Source: RHKX01 sp963745755 (lineage in GTDB: Bacteria; Actinomycetota; Thermoleophilia; Solirubrobacterales; 70-9). From it: 64,000 nt of DNA. The stretch lies in the NCBI GenBank assembly GCA_963745755.1, contig CAVUYP010000001.1, positions 2,542,001 to 2,606,000 on the forward strand, in the 5' to 3' direction. The translations under genes were made by a program, and so were the position numbers. Positions 8,308-16,165 of the stretch are shown piece after piece (the first letter of the stretch is position 1; each line of letters starts with the position of its first letter). The notes below the pieces were generated by a model, which was given only the letters and a program-made list of their open reading frames with translations, ran no database searches and was not told the DNA's origin.

Positions 8308-8682
8308 ATGGAGACGCCCGAGACCGCCATCAAGATCACCGACATCGCCGCCGGCAAGCTCAAGGACCTGCTCGCCGGCCAGGACGAGGCCGATCAGGTG
8401 CTTCGCGTCGCCGTACGCGGCGGCGGCTGCTCCGGCTTCCAGTACGCGCTGGCCCTCGACAAGCGCAAGGACGAGGATCTCGTCTTCGAGCACAACGGCG
8501 TCGCGGTCGTCGTCGACAAGGTCTCGATGCAGTTCGTCTTCGGATCCGAGGTCGACTACGTCGAGGGTCTGCAGGGCGCCGGCTTCGCGGTCAACAACCC
8601 GAACGTCGTCGCCGCCTGTGGCTGCGGCTCGTCGTTTCAGGTCCGTGAGGACGCCGACGAACACGCCCCCGCAACCGCCTAG
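8308..8682 (+). CDS. HesB/IscA/ErpA A-type iron-sulfur cluster assembly protein
   Basis: A-type carrier that receives an Fe-S cluster and transfers it to target apoproteins in the cytoplasm. 124 residues with the three conserved cysteines: C41 in RGGGCSGFQY and C104/C106 in AACGCGSSF; the C-terminal tail is short and acidic. ATG 8308 is the only plausible start and lacks a ribosome binding site. A CGFS glutaredoxin follows on the same strand and BolA lies nearby on the other strand, the usual partners in cluster trafficking. Confidence 0.93.
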   Translation: METPETAIKITDIAAGKLKDLLAGQDEADQVLRVAVRGGGCSGFQYALALDKRKDEDLVFEHNGVAVVVDKVSMQFVFGSEVDYVEGLQGAGFAVNNPNVVAACGCGSSFQVREDADEHAPATA

Positions 8683-8704
8683 CCCTCGGAAGCCCGAGAG
8701 GGCT
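8681..8704 (+). terminator. Possible hairpin after HesB/IscA gene
   Basis: AGCCCTC (8681-8687) and GAGGGCT (8698-8704) form a 7-bp GC-rich stem starting at the stop codon. There is no T run after it, so it is a weak intrinsic terminator candidate at best. Confidence 0.35.
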
Positions 8705-8808
8705 GGGCATCAGCTTCCCCCTCCGCCCGCGACGGGCGCGAGGGAGCGGTGGCCCGCCACCGCCAGCGCCTAACCTTGCAGAGAGTCGAACCCAGGAGGG
8801 AATCAACG

Positions 8809-9216
8809 ATGGCCGCCAATCCGGAGCTCCGCGAACAACTCGAGCAGGCGATCAGCGCCAACGACGTGCTGCTGCTGATGAAGGGAACCCCCGACGCGCC
8901 GCGCTGCGGCTTCTCGATGCGGGCGGTCGGCATCCTCGAGCAGATGGGGACCGAGTACGGGGCGATCGACGTGCTCCCGGTTCTGCAGCCGCTTCGCGAG
9001 GTGACCACCGAGATCTCCGACTGGCAGACCTTCCCGCAGCTCTACGTCGGCGGCGAGCTGCTCGGCGGCGCCGACCTGATGGAGGAGATGCTCGAATCCG
9101 GTGAGCTGGCCGAGGCGCTCGGCGTCCCGCAGCCCCAGATCGAGGCTGCCGACGCGGCGCCGGCGCCGCAGCCGGACGGGCCGCACCAGAGCCCGCCGAT
9201 GCAGATCGAGACCTGA
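8809..9216 (+). CDS. grxD: Monothiol (CGFS) glutaredoxin, Grx4/GrxD type
   Basis: Monothiol glutaredoxin that binds a shared [2Fe-2S] cluster with glutathione and works with BolA and A-type carriers in cluster delivery. The CGFS active site is at residues 33-36 in APRCGFSMRAVGIL; the cis-Pro strand TFPQLYVGGELLGGADL is intact. A Pro/Ala-rich tail extends beyond the domain (135 residues in total versus about 110 usual). ATG 8809 follows a strong AGGAGGGA site. It converges on the GGDEF-EAL gene with a 3-base gap. Confidence 0.93.
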   Translation: MAANPELREQLEQAISANDVLLLMKGTPDAPRCGFSMRAVGILEQMGTEYGAIDVLPVLQPLREVTTEISDWQTFPQLYVGGELLGGADLMEEMLESGELAEALGVPQPQIEAADAAPAPQPDGPHQSPPMQIET

Positions 9217-9233
9217 GCCTCAGCCCGCCGGGC
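9213..9233. terminator. Stop-codon palindrome between convergent grxD and GGDEF-EAL genes
   Basis: CTGAGCCTCAG (9213-9223) is a perfect palindrome containing the TGA of grxD and, on the other strand, the TGA of the GGDEF-EAL gene. It is followed by a second palindrome GCCCGCCGGGC (9223-9233). A two-way termination signal is plausible, but there is no T run. Confidence 0.35.
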
Positions 9234-11834
9234 GGACCGGCGACGGGCGCCCGAACAGGTATCCCTGGGCGCAGGTGACGCCGATCTCGCGGAGCGGCTC
9301 GACCAGGGCCGGGTTGTCGACACCCTCGGCGACCGTGCGCATGCCGAGGCCGCGGGCGATGTCGACCAGCGACTCGACGATCTTGCGGTCGGCGTTCGAC
9401 TCGATGACGCCGTGGACGAACTGCATGTCGATCTTCAGCTCCGTGAACGGCAGGTGCCGCAGGTAGGTGAGCGAGCCGAAGCCGGTGCCGACGTCGTCGA
9501 GCGAGAGTCCGCAGCCGAGCTGCTCGACGCGATCGGTGAAGTCGCGCAGCGACTCGATCGCCGGGGTCGCCGCTGTCTCGGTGATCTCGAAGGTCAACAG
9601 CGACGGATCGGCCCCGGTCTCGGCCAGCGACTCGGAGACCATCTCGGTGAGGCTGCGGTCGCTGATCGTCGCCGCCGAGATGTTGGCGCTGACGTGACGG
9701 CCGGCGGTGATCAGATCGAGGGCCTGGGAGACGACCCAGCGATCGAGGTTGCGGACGAGGCCGAAGCGCTCCGCGGTCGGGACGAACTCGCCGGCTGCGA
9801 TCGGCCGGCCGCTGATCGGGTCGATCATGCGGACGAGCAGCTCCTCGGCGCAGGCGACGCCGGAGGCCATGTCGATTATCGGCTGCGAGAAGAGGGCGAG
9901 GCCGCTCTCCTCGATCGCGGTGCGCACGTAGCCGACCCACTCGAGCCTGCTGCGGTCCTCGCCGGTGAAGATCACCGCTCGGTCGCGGCCCGCCTCCTTG
10001 GCCTGGTGCAGGGCGATGTCGGCCGCCGTGATCAGGTCGGTCGCGCTGACTCCCATCCCGCGCTCGACGAGCGCGACGCCGGCGCTGGCGGTCAGGTTCG
10101 CAGTCCCGGTCCGGGCCCGGATCATCGCCAGCAGGCTGCCGGCCCGTTCGAGCGCCTGGGCCTCACCGACGCCGGGGATCAGCAGCCCGAACTCGTCGCT
10201 GTCGAGGCGCGAGAGCATCTGCTCGCCGCCGAGCTCCTCGCCGAGCATCTTCGCGATGTCGGCGACGACCCGGTCGCCGGTGCTGCGGCCGAGGCTGTCG
10301 TTGACGCGCTTCAGGTGATCGAGGTCGATGATCACCATCGCGCCGCGCTCCCCCGGCAGGTTGCTCGAGCCGATCTCCCGGTCGACGGCCGCTTCGAAGC
10401 TGCGACGGTTCATCAGGCCGGTCAGCTCGTCGTGCTCGGCCAGGTAGCGCAGCCGGTCCTCGGCGGCCCGCTGCTCGCTGATGTCGGTGATCAGGCCCTC
10501 GACCACCATTACCCCGGCTTCGTCGACGGTTCCGGCCGAGGCGCGGTCGCGGACCCAGATCATCTCGCCGTCGCGCTTGCGGATCCGGTAGTCGACGTCG
10601 AGCGGAATGCCCTCGAGCGCGCAGGCGTTCTCGGCCTCCATCACCCACTCGATGTCGTCGGGATGGACGATCCGGTCCCAGAGGTCGCCGTCGGCCATCC
10701 ATTCGTCGACGGTGTAGCCGGTGATCTCCTCGACCTGCGGGGAGATGAAGTGCCAGCGGCCGTTCGGACCGAGGCCGGCCCGGTAGGAGATCGAGGGCAG
10801 ACGTTCGACGAGGGTCCGGATCCGGTGCTCCGCATCGGCCAGCGATTCGACCGCCCGCGACCGCTCGATCGCGGCGCCGAGGGTCTGCGTGAGCGAGACG
10901 AACAGGCTGATGTCGCTGAGCTCGAAGCGCCGCGGTGCCTCGGAGGCGGCGATCAGCGAGCCGAACCCGCCCGAGGTGCCGGGAATCCGGATCGAGATCG
11001 AGCTCTGCGGCGGCGCCAGCTGGTCCGGCCCGACCGGGCCGAACCGGCCCTCGCGGCGGAAGTCCTCGACGACGATCGCGCCCTGTCCCCGCAGCAGCGT
11101 GTATCCGGGCTGCGTCGAGGTCGCCAGCGGCACGGTCGTCGGGGTGCCGGCGGCGGGCCAGCCCGAGTTCGCCCGCAGGGTCATCGTCGCGCCCTCCTCG
11201 TCGCGCCGCCAGACCTCGCAGCGGTCGACGCCGAGCTCGTCGATCGTCAACTCGACGGCGCGCTGCAGGAGCCGGTCGAGCTCCATCCCCTCGAGGGCTA
11301 CCTGGCCGAGATCGAGCACCGCCGAGCGACGGCGCGCGTCGGCGTGCAGCTCGCGTTCGCGCTCGCTGCGCTCGCTCGCGTCGCGGAGGTAGACGGCGAG
11401 CCATCGCGTGCCCTCGATCTCGACCGGCGCCGTGGCGACGTCGACCGGGATCTCACGGCCGTCGGCGCGATGGGCGCCGAGCTCGATCTGGTGCTGCGCG
11501 AATCCCTCGCCGGGCTCGTCGACCTCGCGCAGCAGCACCGTGCGGACCGCTGCCTGCAGGTGGTCGGGAAAGATCAGCGACGCCAGCTCCTGCCCGATCG
11601 CGCGCGACCGCTCGAGGCCGAACTGCCGCTCGGCCGCTTCGTTCCAGTAGGACGACCCGGCCGCCCCCGTCGACGACGGCGACGCCGTCGGGGGAGCCTT
11701 CGAGCAGGGTGACCGCGATGTCGCCGAGCTGTGCCGCCGCGGTCCGCTTGCGCTCCGCCGTCGTCGGCGAGGCGCAGGAAGCTCTCGCTCCTCCTTGAAC
11801 GCTGCTGCTCTGACGCCATCCGCCGGTGCTCCAT
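9220..11834 (-). CDS. PAS-GAF-PAS-GGDEF-EAL cyclic-di-GMP protein, N-terminus frameshifted
   Basis: Multidomain signalling protein of about 870 residues. In order: PAS (about 11735-11400), GAF (11330-10840), PAS with HPDD motif (10830-10470), GGDEF (10440-9960) and EAL (9930-9230). No membrane span is seen, so a cytoplasmic sensor is expected. The GGDEF signature is degenerate (RLDSDEF). The EAL domain keeps its catalytic set: ELL for EAL, NISAATI, EITETA, DDVGTGFGSL, LKID, AEGVDN and QGYLFG, predicting phosphodiesterase activity. The uninterrupted frame runs only from 11538; two inserted bases, near 11652 and 11763, hide the first PAS and the start. ATG 11834 or 11819 are the candidates. Confidence 0.85.
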
Positions 11835-11914
11835 GGTTGCGACTGGCACCCGGATGGGCACCCGTTCCGCTATCGACAGATCGGCGCCGTTCCCTTAGCT
11901 GCGGGAGCGACGGA

Positions 11915-12148
11915 TCAGCCGGCGGGAGCCGTGGTGCTGATCGACAGCGCGTGGATCGTCCCGTCGTCCATCCGCGGCTTGACCGCCGCCCGGACCAGCC
12001 GGTGCTGATCGATCCGCGACAGCCCCGCGAACTGCGGGGCGGTGACGATCGCCCGCAGGTGATCGCCGCCGCCCTCGTCGACGACGCTCACGTCGGCATC
12101 CGGCAGCGCCGCCGAGATCATCGCTTCGAGCTCGCTCAGGTCAGCCAT
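11915..12148 (-). CDS. bolA: BolA family protein
   Basis: 77-residue BolA protein, partner of CGFS glutaredoxins in Fe-S cluster handling. The class II KH-like fold is recognisable, with the conserved FAGLSRIDQHRLVRAAV helix region and an upstream loop that normally supplies a cluster ligand; here it contains DEGGGDHLRAIV with a histidine. It starts at ATG 12148 and overlaps the end of fprA by 8 bases, so the two are cotranscribed. A CGFS glutaredoxin lies 2.7 kb away on the opposite strand. Confidence 0.88.
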   Translation of the reverse strand: MADLSELEAMISAALPDADVSVVDEGGGDHLRAIVTAPQFAGLSRIDQHRLVRAAVKPRMDDGTIHALSISTTAPAG

Positions 12149-13547
12149 CCTCGTCCTTTCCGGCGGCCTCGAGCATCTCCTCGAAGGCGGTCAGCTTGAT
12201 TCGCGGACGCCCCGCATCGGCGCCTCGCCGTTGCTCGAGTGCATCGATCGCCTGCCAGCCGTCGAACTCGACGAACCGGACCCCGCGCTCGCCGAGCAGA
12301 TCCGGCAGCCCGTCGCGATCGAGACCTTGACGCTCCGGCAGCCTTCCGGCCGCGGCATCCTCGAGGATCGTCTCGATCGTCTCCTGGGCGTCCTTCTTGT
12401 TGGTGCCGATCACGCCGCTCGGCCCGCGCTTGATCCAGCCGACCACGTAGTGGCCGGGGTGGGGGGCGGAGTCCTCGCCGATCACCCGGCCGCGGTCGTT
12501 CGGGATCACGCCGGCGGCCGCGTCGTAGGGGACGCCGTCGATGCCGGTCCCGAGGTAGCCGATCGAGCGCAGGACCATGCCGCATTCGATCGTCTCGGTC
12601 TCGGCGGTCGTGCGGGCGCGGACGACGCCGGAGTCGTCGACGTGGAGCTCGTTGACGGCGGCGACGATCCGCTCGACGCGGCCGTCGCCCTGGATCTCCA
12701 GCGGGGTGCGCAGGAAGCGCAGCTCGACGCGCTTCGGCTTGCCGGCCGGCGGCTGCTCGGCGAAGCCGGTGAAGCTCTCGAGGTTCTTGCGGTTCGTCGC
12801 GCCGGCCGCCTCGGAGTCGAGGAAGGCGGTCGTCGCCTCGTCGGGCACGACGGCGGCCGGGTCGACGACGACGTCGGCGTCGGTCAGCTCGCCGAGCTCG
12901 CGAACCTCGGGGTTCGTGAAGGCGGCCTGCGCGGGCCCGCGGCGGCCCAGGATCAGCACCTCGCTCACCGACGACTCCGACAGCGCGTCGACCGCGTAGT
13001 GGGCGGTGTCGGTGCACTCGAGCTCCTCGCGGGGAAGGACGAGCATCCGGGCGACGTCGGCGGCGACGTTGCCGTTGCCGATCACGACGACGCGCTCGCA
13101 GCCGAGGTCGAACTCGCGGTCGGCGAAATCCGGATGGCCGTTGTACCAGGCGACGAACTCGGTGGCGGCATGCGATCCGGGCAGATCCTCGCCGGGGATC
13201 CCGAGGCGCCGGTCGGCGCCGGCGCCGTAGGCCCAGATGACCGCGTGATAGAGGCCGGCGAGCTCGTCGGCGCTGATCTCGCGGCCGACGGTGACGTGGC
13301 CGAAGAAGCGATAGGCCTCGTGCCCGGCGGTCTTCTCGTAGCGCTTGATCACGTTCTTGATCTTCGGGTGGTCGGGGGCGACGCCGGCGCGGACGAGCCC
13401 GAACGGCGTCGGCAGGCGGTCGATCATGTCGACCTCGACGTCGAGCTCGGGATGGCCGAGCAGCGCCTCGGCGGCGTAGAAGCCGGCCGGGCCGGAGCCG
13501 ACGATCGCCACCCGCAAGGGCTCGCTTCGCCTGCCGGGTTCGGCCAT
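12141..13547 (-). CDS. fprA: NADPH-ferredoxin reductase, FprA/adrenodoxin reductase type
   Basis: 468-residue FAD enzyme that moves electrons between NADPH and ferredoxin. The FAD Rossmann motif is at residues 13-20 (VAIVGSGPAGFYAAE). The adrenodoxin-reductase signatures follow: PTPFGLVRAGVAPDHP, NADPH-binding VIGNGNVAADVAR, and C-terminal GYLGTGIDGVP and WIKRGPSGVIGTNK. In mycobacteria this enzyme supplies reducing power for cytochromes P450 and Fe-S assembly. It is followed by overlapping bolA and preceded by hemQ with a 12-base gap, suggesting one redox/haem operon. Confidence 0.93.
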   Translation of the reverse strand: MAEPGRRSEPLRVAIVGSGPAGFYAAEALLGHPELDVEVDMIDRLPTPFGLVRAGVAPDHPKIKNVIKRYEKTAGHEAYRFFGHVTVGREISADELAGLYHAVIWAYGAGADRRLGIPGEDLPGSHAATEFVAWYNGHPDFADREFDLGCERVVVIGNGNVAADVARMLVLPREELECTDTAHYAVDALSESSVSEVLILGRRGPAQAAFTNPEVRELGELTDADVVVDPAAVVPDEATTAFLDSEAAGATNRKNLESFTGFAEQPPAGKPKRVELRFLRTPLEIQGDGRVERIVAAVNELHVDDSGVVRARTTAETETIECGMVLRSIGYLGTGIDGVPYDAAAGVIPNDRGRVIGEDSAPHPGHYVVGWIKRGPSGVIGTNKKDAQETIETILEDAAAGRLPERQGLDRDGLPDLLGERGVRFVEFDGWQAIDALEQRRGADAGRPRIKLTAFEEMLEAAGKDEDG

Positions 13548-13559
13548 CGTTGCGCTCCC

Positions 13560-14261
13560 TCAGGCGCCGGCGGCAGCGAGCCGGGACGTCGCCGCGCCGT
13601 CGAGCGCGTCGAGTGCCTGGCCCACCGACATCGAGACGCAGGAGAAGATCGGGGTGTCGCGGAGCGTCCAGGCGCTCGACTCTGTTGCCCGCAGCTCCTG
13701 GACGAGGTCCAGGAAGTCGCCGGGCTCGTCGCACTCGAAGGAGACGACGAACTCCTGGTCGTCGATCCCGAACGAGTAGGCGGTGTTGATCGTGATCTGC
13801 GGATAGCGGCGGCCGGTCTCGATGTGGTCGGTCATGATCCGCCGCCGCTCCTCGGCGGCGAGCCGGTACCACTCGCGCTTCTTCTCCATCGGGTAGATGA
13901 ACGCGTAGCGGTGACTGGACGTGAGCAGTTCCGGGCGCGTCTGCGAGTCGGAGTACGGGGAGGGCTTGGTCATCGCCAGATACGAGTGGGCGGTCGTCGA
14001 CCACTTCGCGAGCCCGCTCTGGGCGAGGACGACGTGGAAGGAGTGGATGTCCTGCAGGTGCGGGCTCTGGGTGACGATCAGCAGGTCGCAATCGCCGCGG
14101 GTGCCGACCGTCGAATAGGCCCGCAGCGGGCGGTCGACGGCGTAGTCTTCGCAGGCGGCGAGCATCTCGCGTTTATCCTCCGCCCTCTGCTCGCCCTCGC
14201 GCCGTTGCCAGGCCGGGTCGATCTTGAGGAACGTGAACTTGATGAACGTCCGCTCGGCCAT
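13560..14261 (-). CDS. hemQ: Coproheme decarboxylase HemQ (chlorite dismutase family)
   Basis: HemQ converts coproheme to protohaem by two oxidative decarboxylations in the coproporphyrin-dependent haem route of actinobacteria and firmicutes. The 233-residue protein has the chlorite-dismutase fold and the HemQ signature YPMEKKREWY with the presumed catalytic tyrosine at Y123, followed by EERRRIMTDHIETGRRYP and FGIDDQEFVVSFE. It lacks features expected of true chlorite dismutases. ATG 14261 shares the CATG bases with an ATG of the divergent membrane gene. FprA downstream could supply electrons to related redox steps. Confidence 0.9.
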   Translation of the reverse strand: MAERTFIKFTFLKIDPAWQRREGEQRAEDKREMLAACEDYAVDRPLRAYSTVGTRGDCDLLIVTQSPHLQDIHSFHVVLAQSGLAKWSTTAHSYLAMTKPSPYSDSQTRPELLTSSHRYAFIYPMEKKREWYRLAAEERRRIMTDHIETGRRYPQITINTAYSFGIDDQEFVVSFECDEPGDFLDLVQELRATESSAWTLRDTPIFSCVSMSVGQALDALDGAATSRLAAAGA

Positions 14262-16149
14262 GGTCGCGATGCTAGCGCTCGCTTTCGTCGGGGTCCTGCC
14301 CGCGCCCGCCGATGCTGCTCCGAGCGAGCCGCGGATAACGCTGGCGATGCTGCCGCCGGGCACCGACGTCGAGCAGATCGCCGCCGCCGTCCCCGGGATC
14401 GCTCCGGGGGTGATGAGCGCCGGCCTCGGCAGGGTGCCGGCCGCCCAGACCTACCTCGACATCGGCCAGGGCAACCGGGTCTTCACGTCGCTCTACCCGG
14501 AGTCGCTGCCGCCGCTGTACGTGACCGGGACCCGGGTACCCGGCGATCTCTGGGACCGCGTCGTCGCTCGCGCCGACGACGCGCCGGCCGACATCGAACC
14601 GGGCCTGCTCGCCGCGACCCTGAACGACGCCGGGGTCGAGATCGCCGCCCGGCCGCTGGCCGGCTCGCCGGCACTGATCGCCGCCGACCGCCGCGGCCGC
14701 ATCGACCGCACCGACGCCTGTGAGCCGGGCGTCTGCGCGGGAGTGACCGTCCTCAGCACCGCGCCCGGCGGCCTGCGGTCTCTCGCCGACCGGCTCCGGC
14801 CGGGCAGCGGCGATCTGCTGATCGCGATCGAGCGTCCGCCCCCGGAGCGCGATCTCCTCGCCGTCGGCATCGCCGGCGAGGGCTTCGCCGGCCGCGCGCT
14901 CACCTCCGACTCGACGCGGATGGACGGCTACGTGTTGGCGACCGATCTGCTGCCGACGATCCTCAGCCGCTACGGGATCGCCGTGCCCGACGCCGCCGAC
15001 GGTCAGGCGATCACCGCGACCTCCTCGCCGGCGGACGTCGCCGCGATCGCCGCCCGCGAATCGCGGCTCGGCGAGGTGTCGAGCCGCCGCTGGGAGGTGC
15101 TCGCCGTGAACCTGCTGATCTGGCTCGGCGCCGGATTGCTGATCGCGCTCTGGCGGCGCCGGCTCGTCGGCGCCCTGCTCGCGATCCTGGCGACGGCGAT
15201 GGCGCTCGTCCCGGCGATCCTCCTGGCTGCGGCGGCGATCGCCCCGAGCGAGCTCGGCGAGCGGCTGATGGTCGGTGCCGGCGCGCCGCTGCTCGCCTGG
15301 ATCGCGATCGCGGCGCTGGGCGGACGACTCGCGGAGCGGGCGGCGTACGGGGGATTCGCGCTTGCCGCCACGGTCTCGATCGGCGCTACCGCGGTCGACG
15401 TCGTCGTCGGCTCGCCGCTGACCTCGCTCTCCCTGCTCGGCCCCAATCCGGGCCTCGGGGTGCGCTTCTTCGGGATCGGCAACGAGCTCGAGGCGGCGCT
15501 CGGCGCGATGCTGCTGCTCGCCGTCGGCGCCGCGGTGACGGCCGCGGCACCGGCCGATCCGCGCCGCAGCGTCGCGATCGCCGCCGGGCTCGCCACCGCC
15601 GTCGCGGTCGCAGCGTTCGCCCCGGGCCGGTTCGGCGCCGACGTCGGCGCCGCGATCACCTTCCCGGCCGGCGCCGCGACGACGATCGTCGTCGCGCTGC
15701 GGCTCGGATTCCGCCGCGCATTGCTCGTCCTCGCCGCGCCGCTCGCGGCTCTGGTGCTGCTGATCCTCTTCGATCTCGCCATTCCCGGTGACTCGCACCT
15801 GACCCGCTCGGTGCTCTCGGCCGGCGGGCTCGGCGACCTCGGCGACGTCTTCGACCGCCGGATCACGCTCGCGGCGCGCAGCTTCCCGCGCTATCTGGGG
15901 TCGCCGTTCTTCATCGCCGCGCTGATCGGGATCGGTGCCGCGATCGTCTTCCGTCGCCGCCTGATCGGCTGGTTCTCGGGCCGCCCGGCGGCGCTGGCGG
16001 GAACCGCCGGCGCCGTCACCGCGACGGTCGTCGGAACCCTCGCCAACGACTCGGCGGCGCTGCTGCTCATGGTCGGGACCGGCTACGTCGCCGCCTTCTG
16101 CGGATTGGCCTGGGGAAGCCGGCCGCCGGGCGGCGCCGACAACGGTTAA
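14242..16149 (+). CDS. Exported-domain polytopic membrane protein, possible degenerate phosphatase-like domain
   Basis: About 635 residues. ATG 14242 gives a good signal peptide (MNVRSAM, hydrophobic core, cleavage after ADA); ATG 14260 is an alternative. Residues 30-270 are an extracytoplasmic domain; its last part, YVLATDLLPTILSRYG then VPDAADGQAI, resembles the DLAPTLL-G-P-GxS segment of alkaline-phosphatase-superfamily proteins, but no metal-binding N-terminal motif is obvious. From about residue 285 roughly ten membrane helices follow, with polar motifs GPNPGLGVRFFGIGNELEA and LANDSAALLL. It is not a family I can name. It precedes the glycosyltransferase-flippase gene by 16 bases, suggesting a shared envelope function. 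Confidence 0.6.
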   Translation: MNVRSAMVAMLALAFVGVLPAPADAAPSEPRITLAMLPPGTDVEQIAAAVPGIAPGVMSAGLGRVPAAQTYLDIGQGNRVFTSLYPESLPPLYVTGTRVPGDLWDRVVARADDAPADIEPGLLAATLNDAGVEIAARPLAGSPALIAADRRGRIDRTDACEPGVCAGVTVLSTAPGGLRSLADRLRPGSGDLLIAIERPPPERDLLAVGIAGEGFAGRALTSDSTRMDGYVLATDLLPTILSRYGIAVPDAADGQAITATSSPADVAAIAARESRLGEVSSRRWEVLAVNLLIWLGAGLLIALWRRRLVGALLAILATAMALVPAILLAAAAIAPSELGERLMVGAGAPLLAWIAIAALGGRLAERAAYGGFALAATVSIGATAVDVVVGSPLTSLSLLGPNPGLGVRFFGIGNELEAALGAMLLLAVGAAVTAAAPADPRRSVAIAAGLATAVAVAAFAPGRFGADVGAAITFPAGAATTIVVALRLGFRRALLVLAAPLAALVLLILFDLAIPGDSHLTRSVLSAGGLGDLGDVFDRRITLAARSFPRYLGSPFFIAALIGIGAAIVFRRRLIGWFSGRPAALAGTAGAVTATVVGTLANDSAALLLMVGTGYVAAFCGLAWGSRPPGGADNG

Positions 16150-16165
16150 TCTCAACCGACACAAG

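Noticed and set aside
9412..11712. Open frame of 766 codons on the plus strand
   Set aside because: Antisense to the PAS-GAF-GGDEF-EAL gene, low-complexity Arg/Asp/Leu composition typical of high-GC shadow frames, no domain.
13550..13789. Small plus-strand frame of 79 codons inside hemQ
   Set aside because: Arg-rich shadow of hemQ with no start context.
12231..14723. Open frame of 830 codons on the plus strand
   Set aside because: Antisense to fprA and hemQ, both of which have strong motif support.
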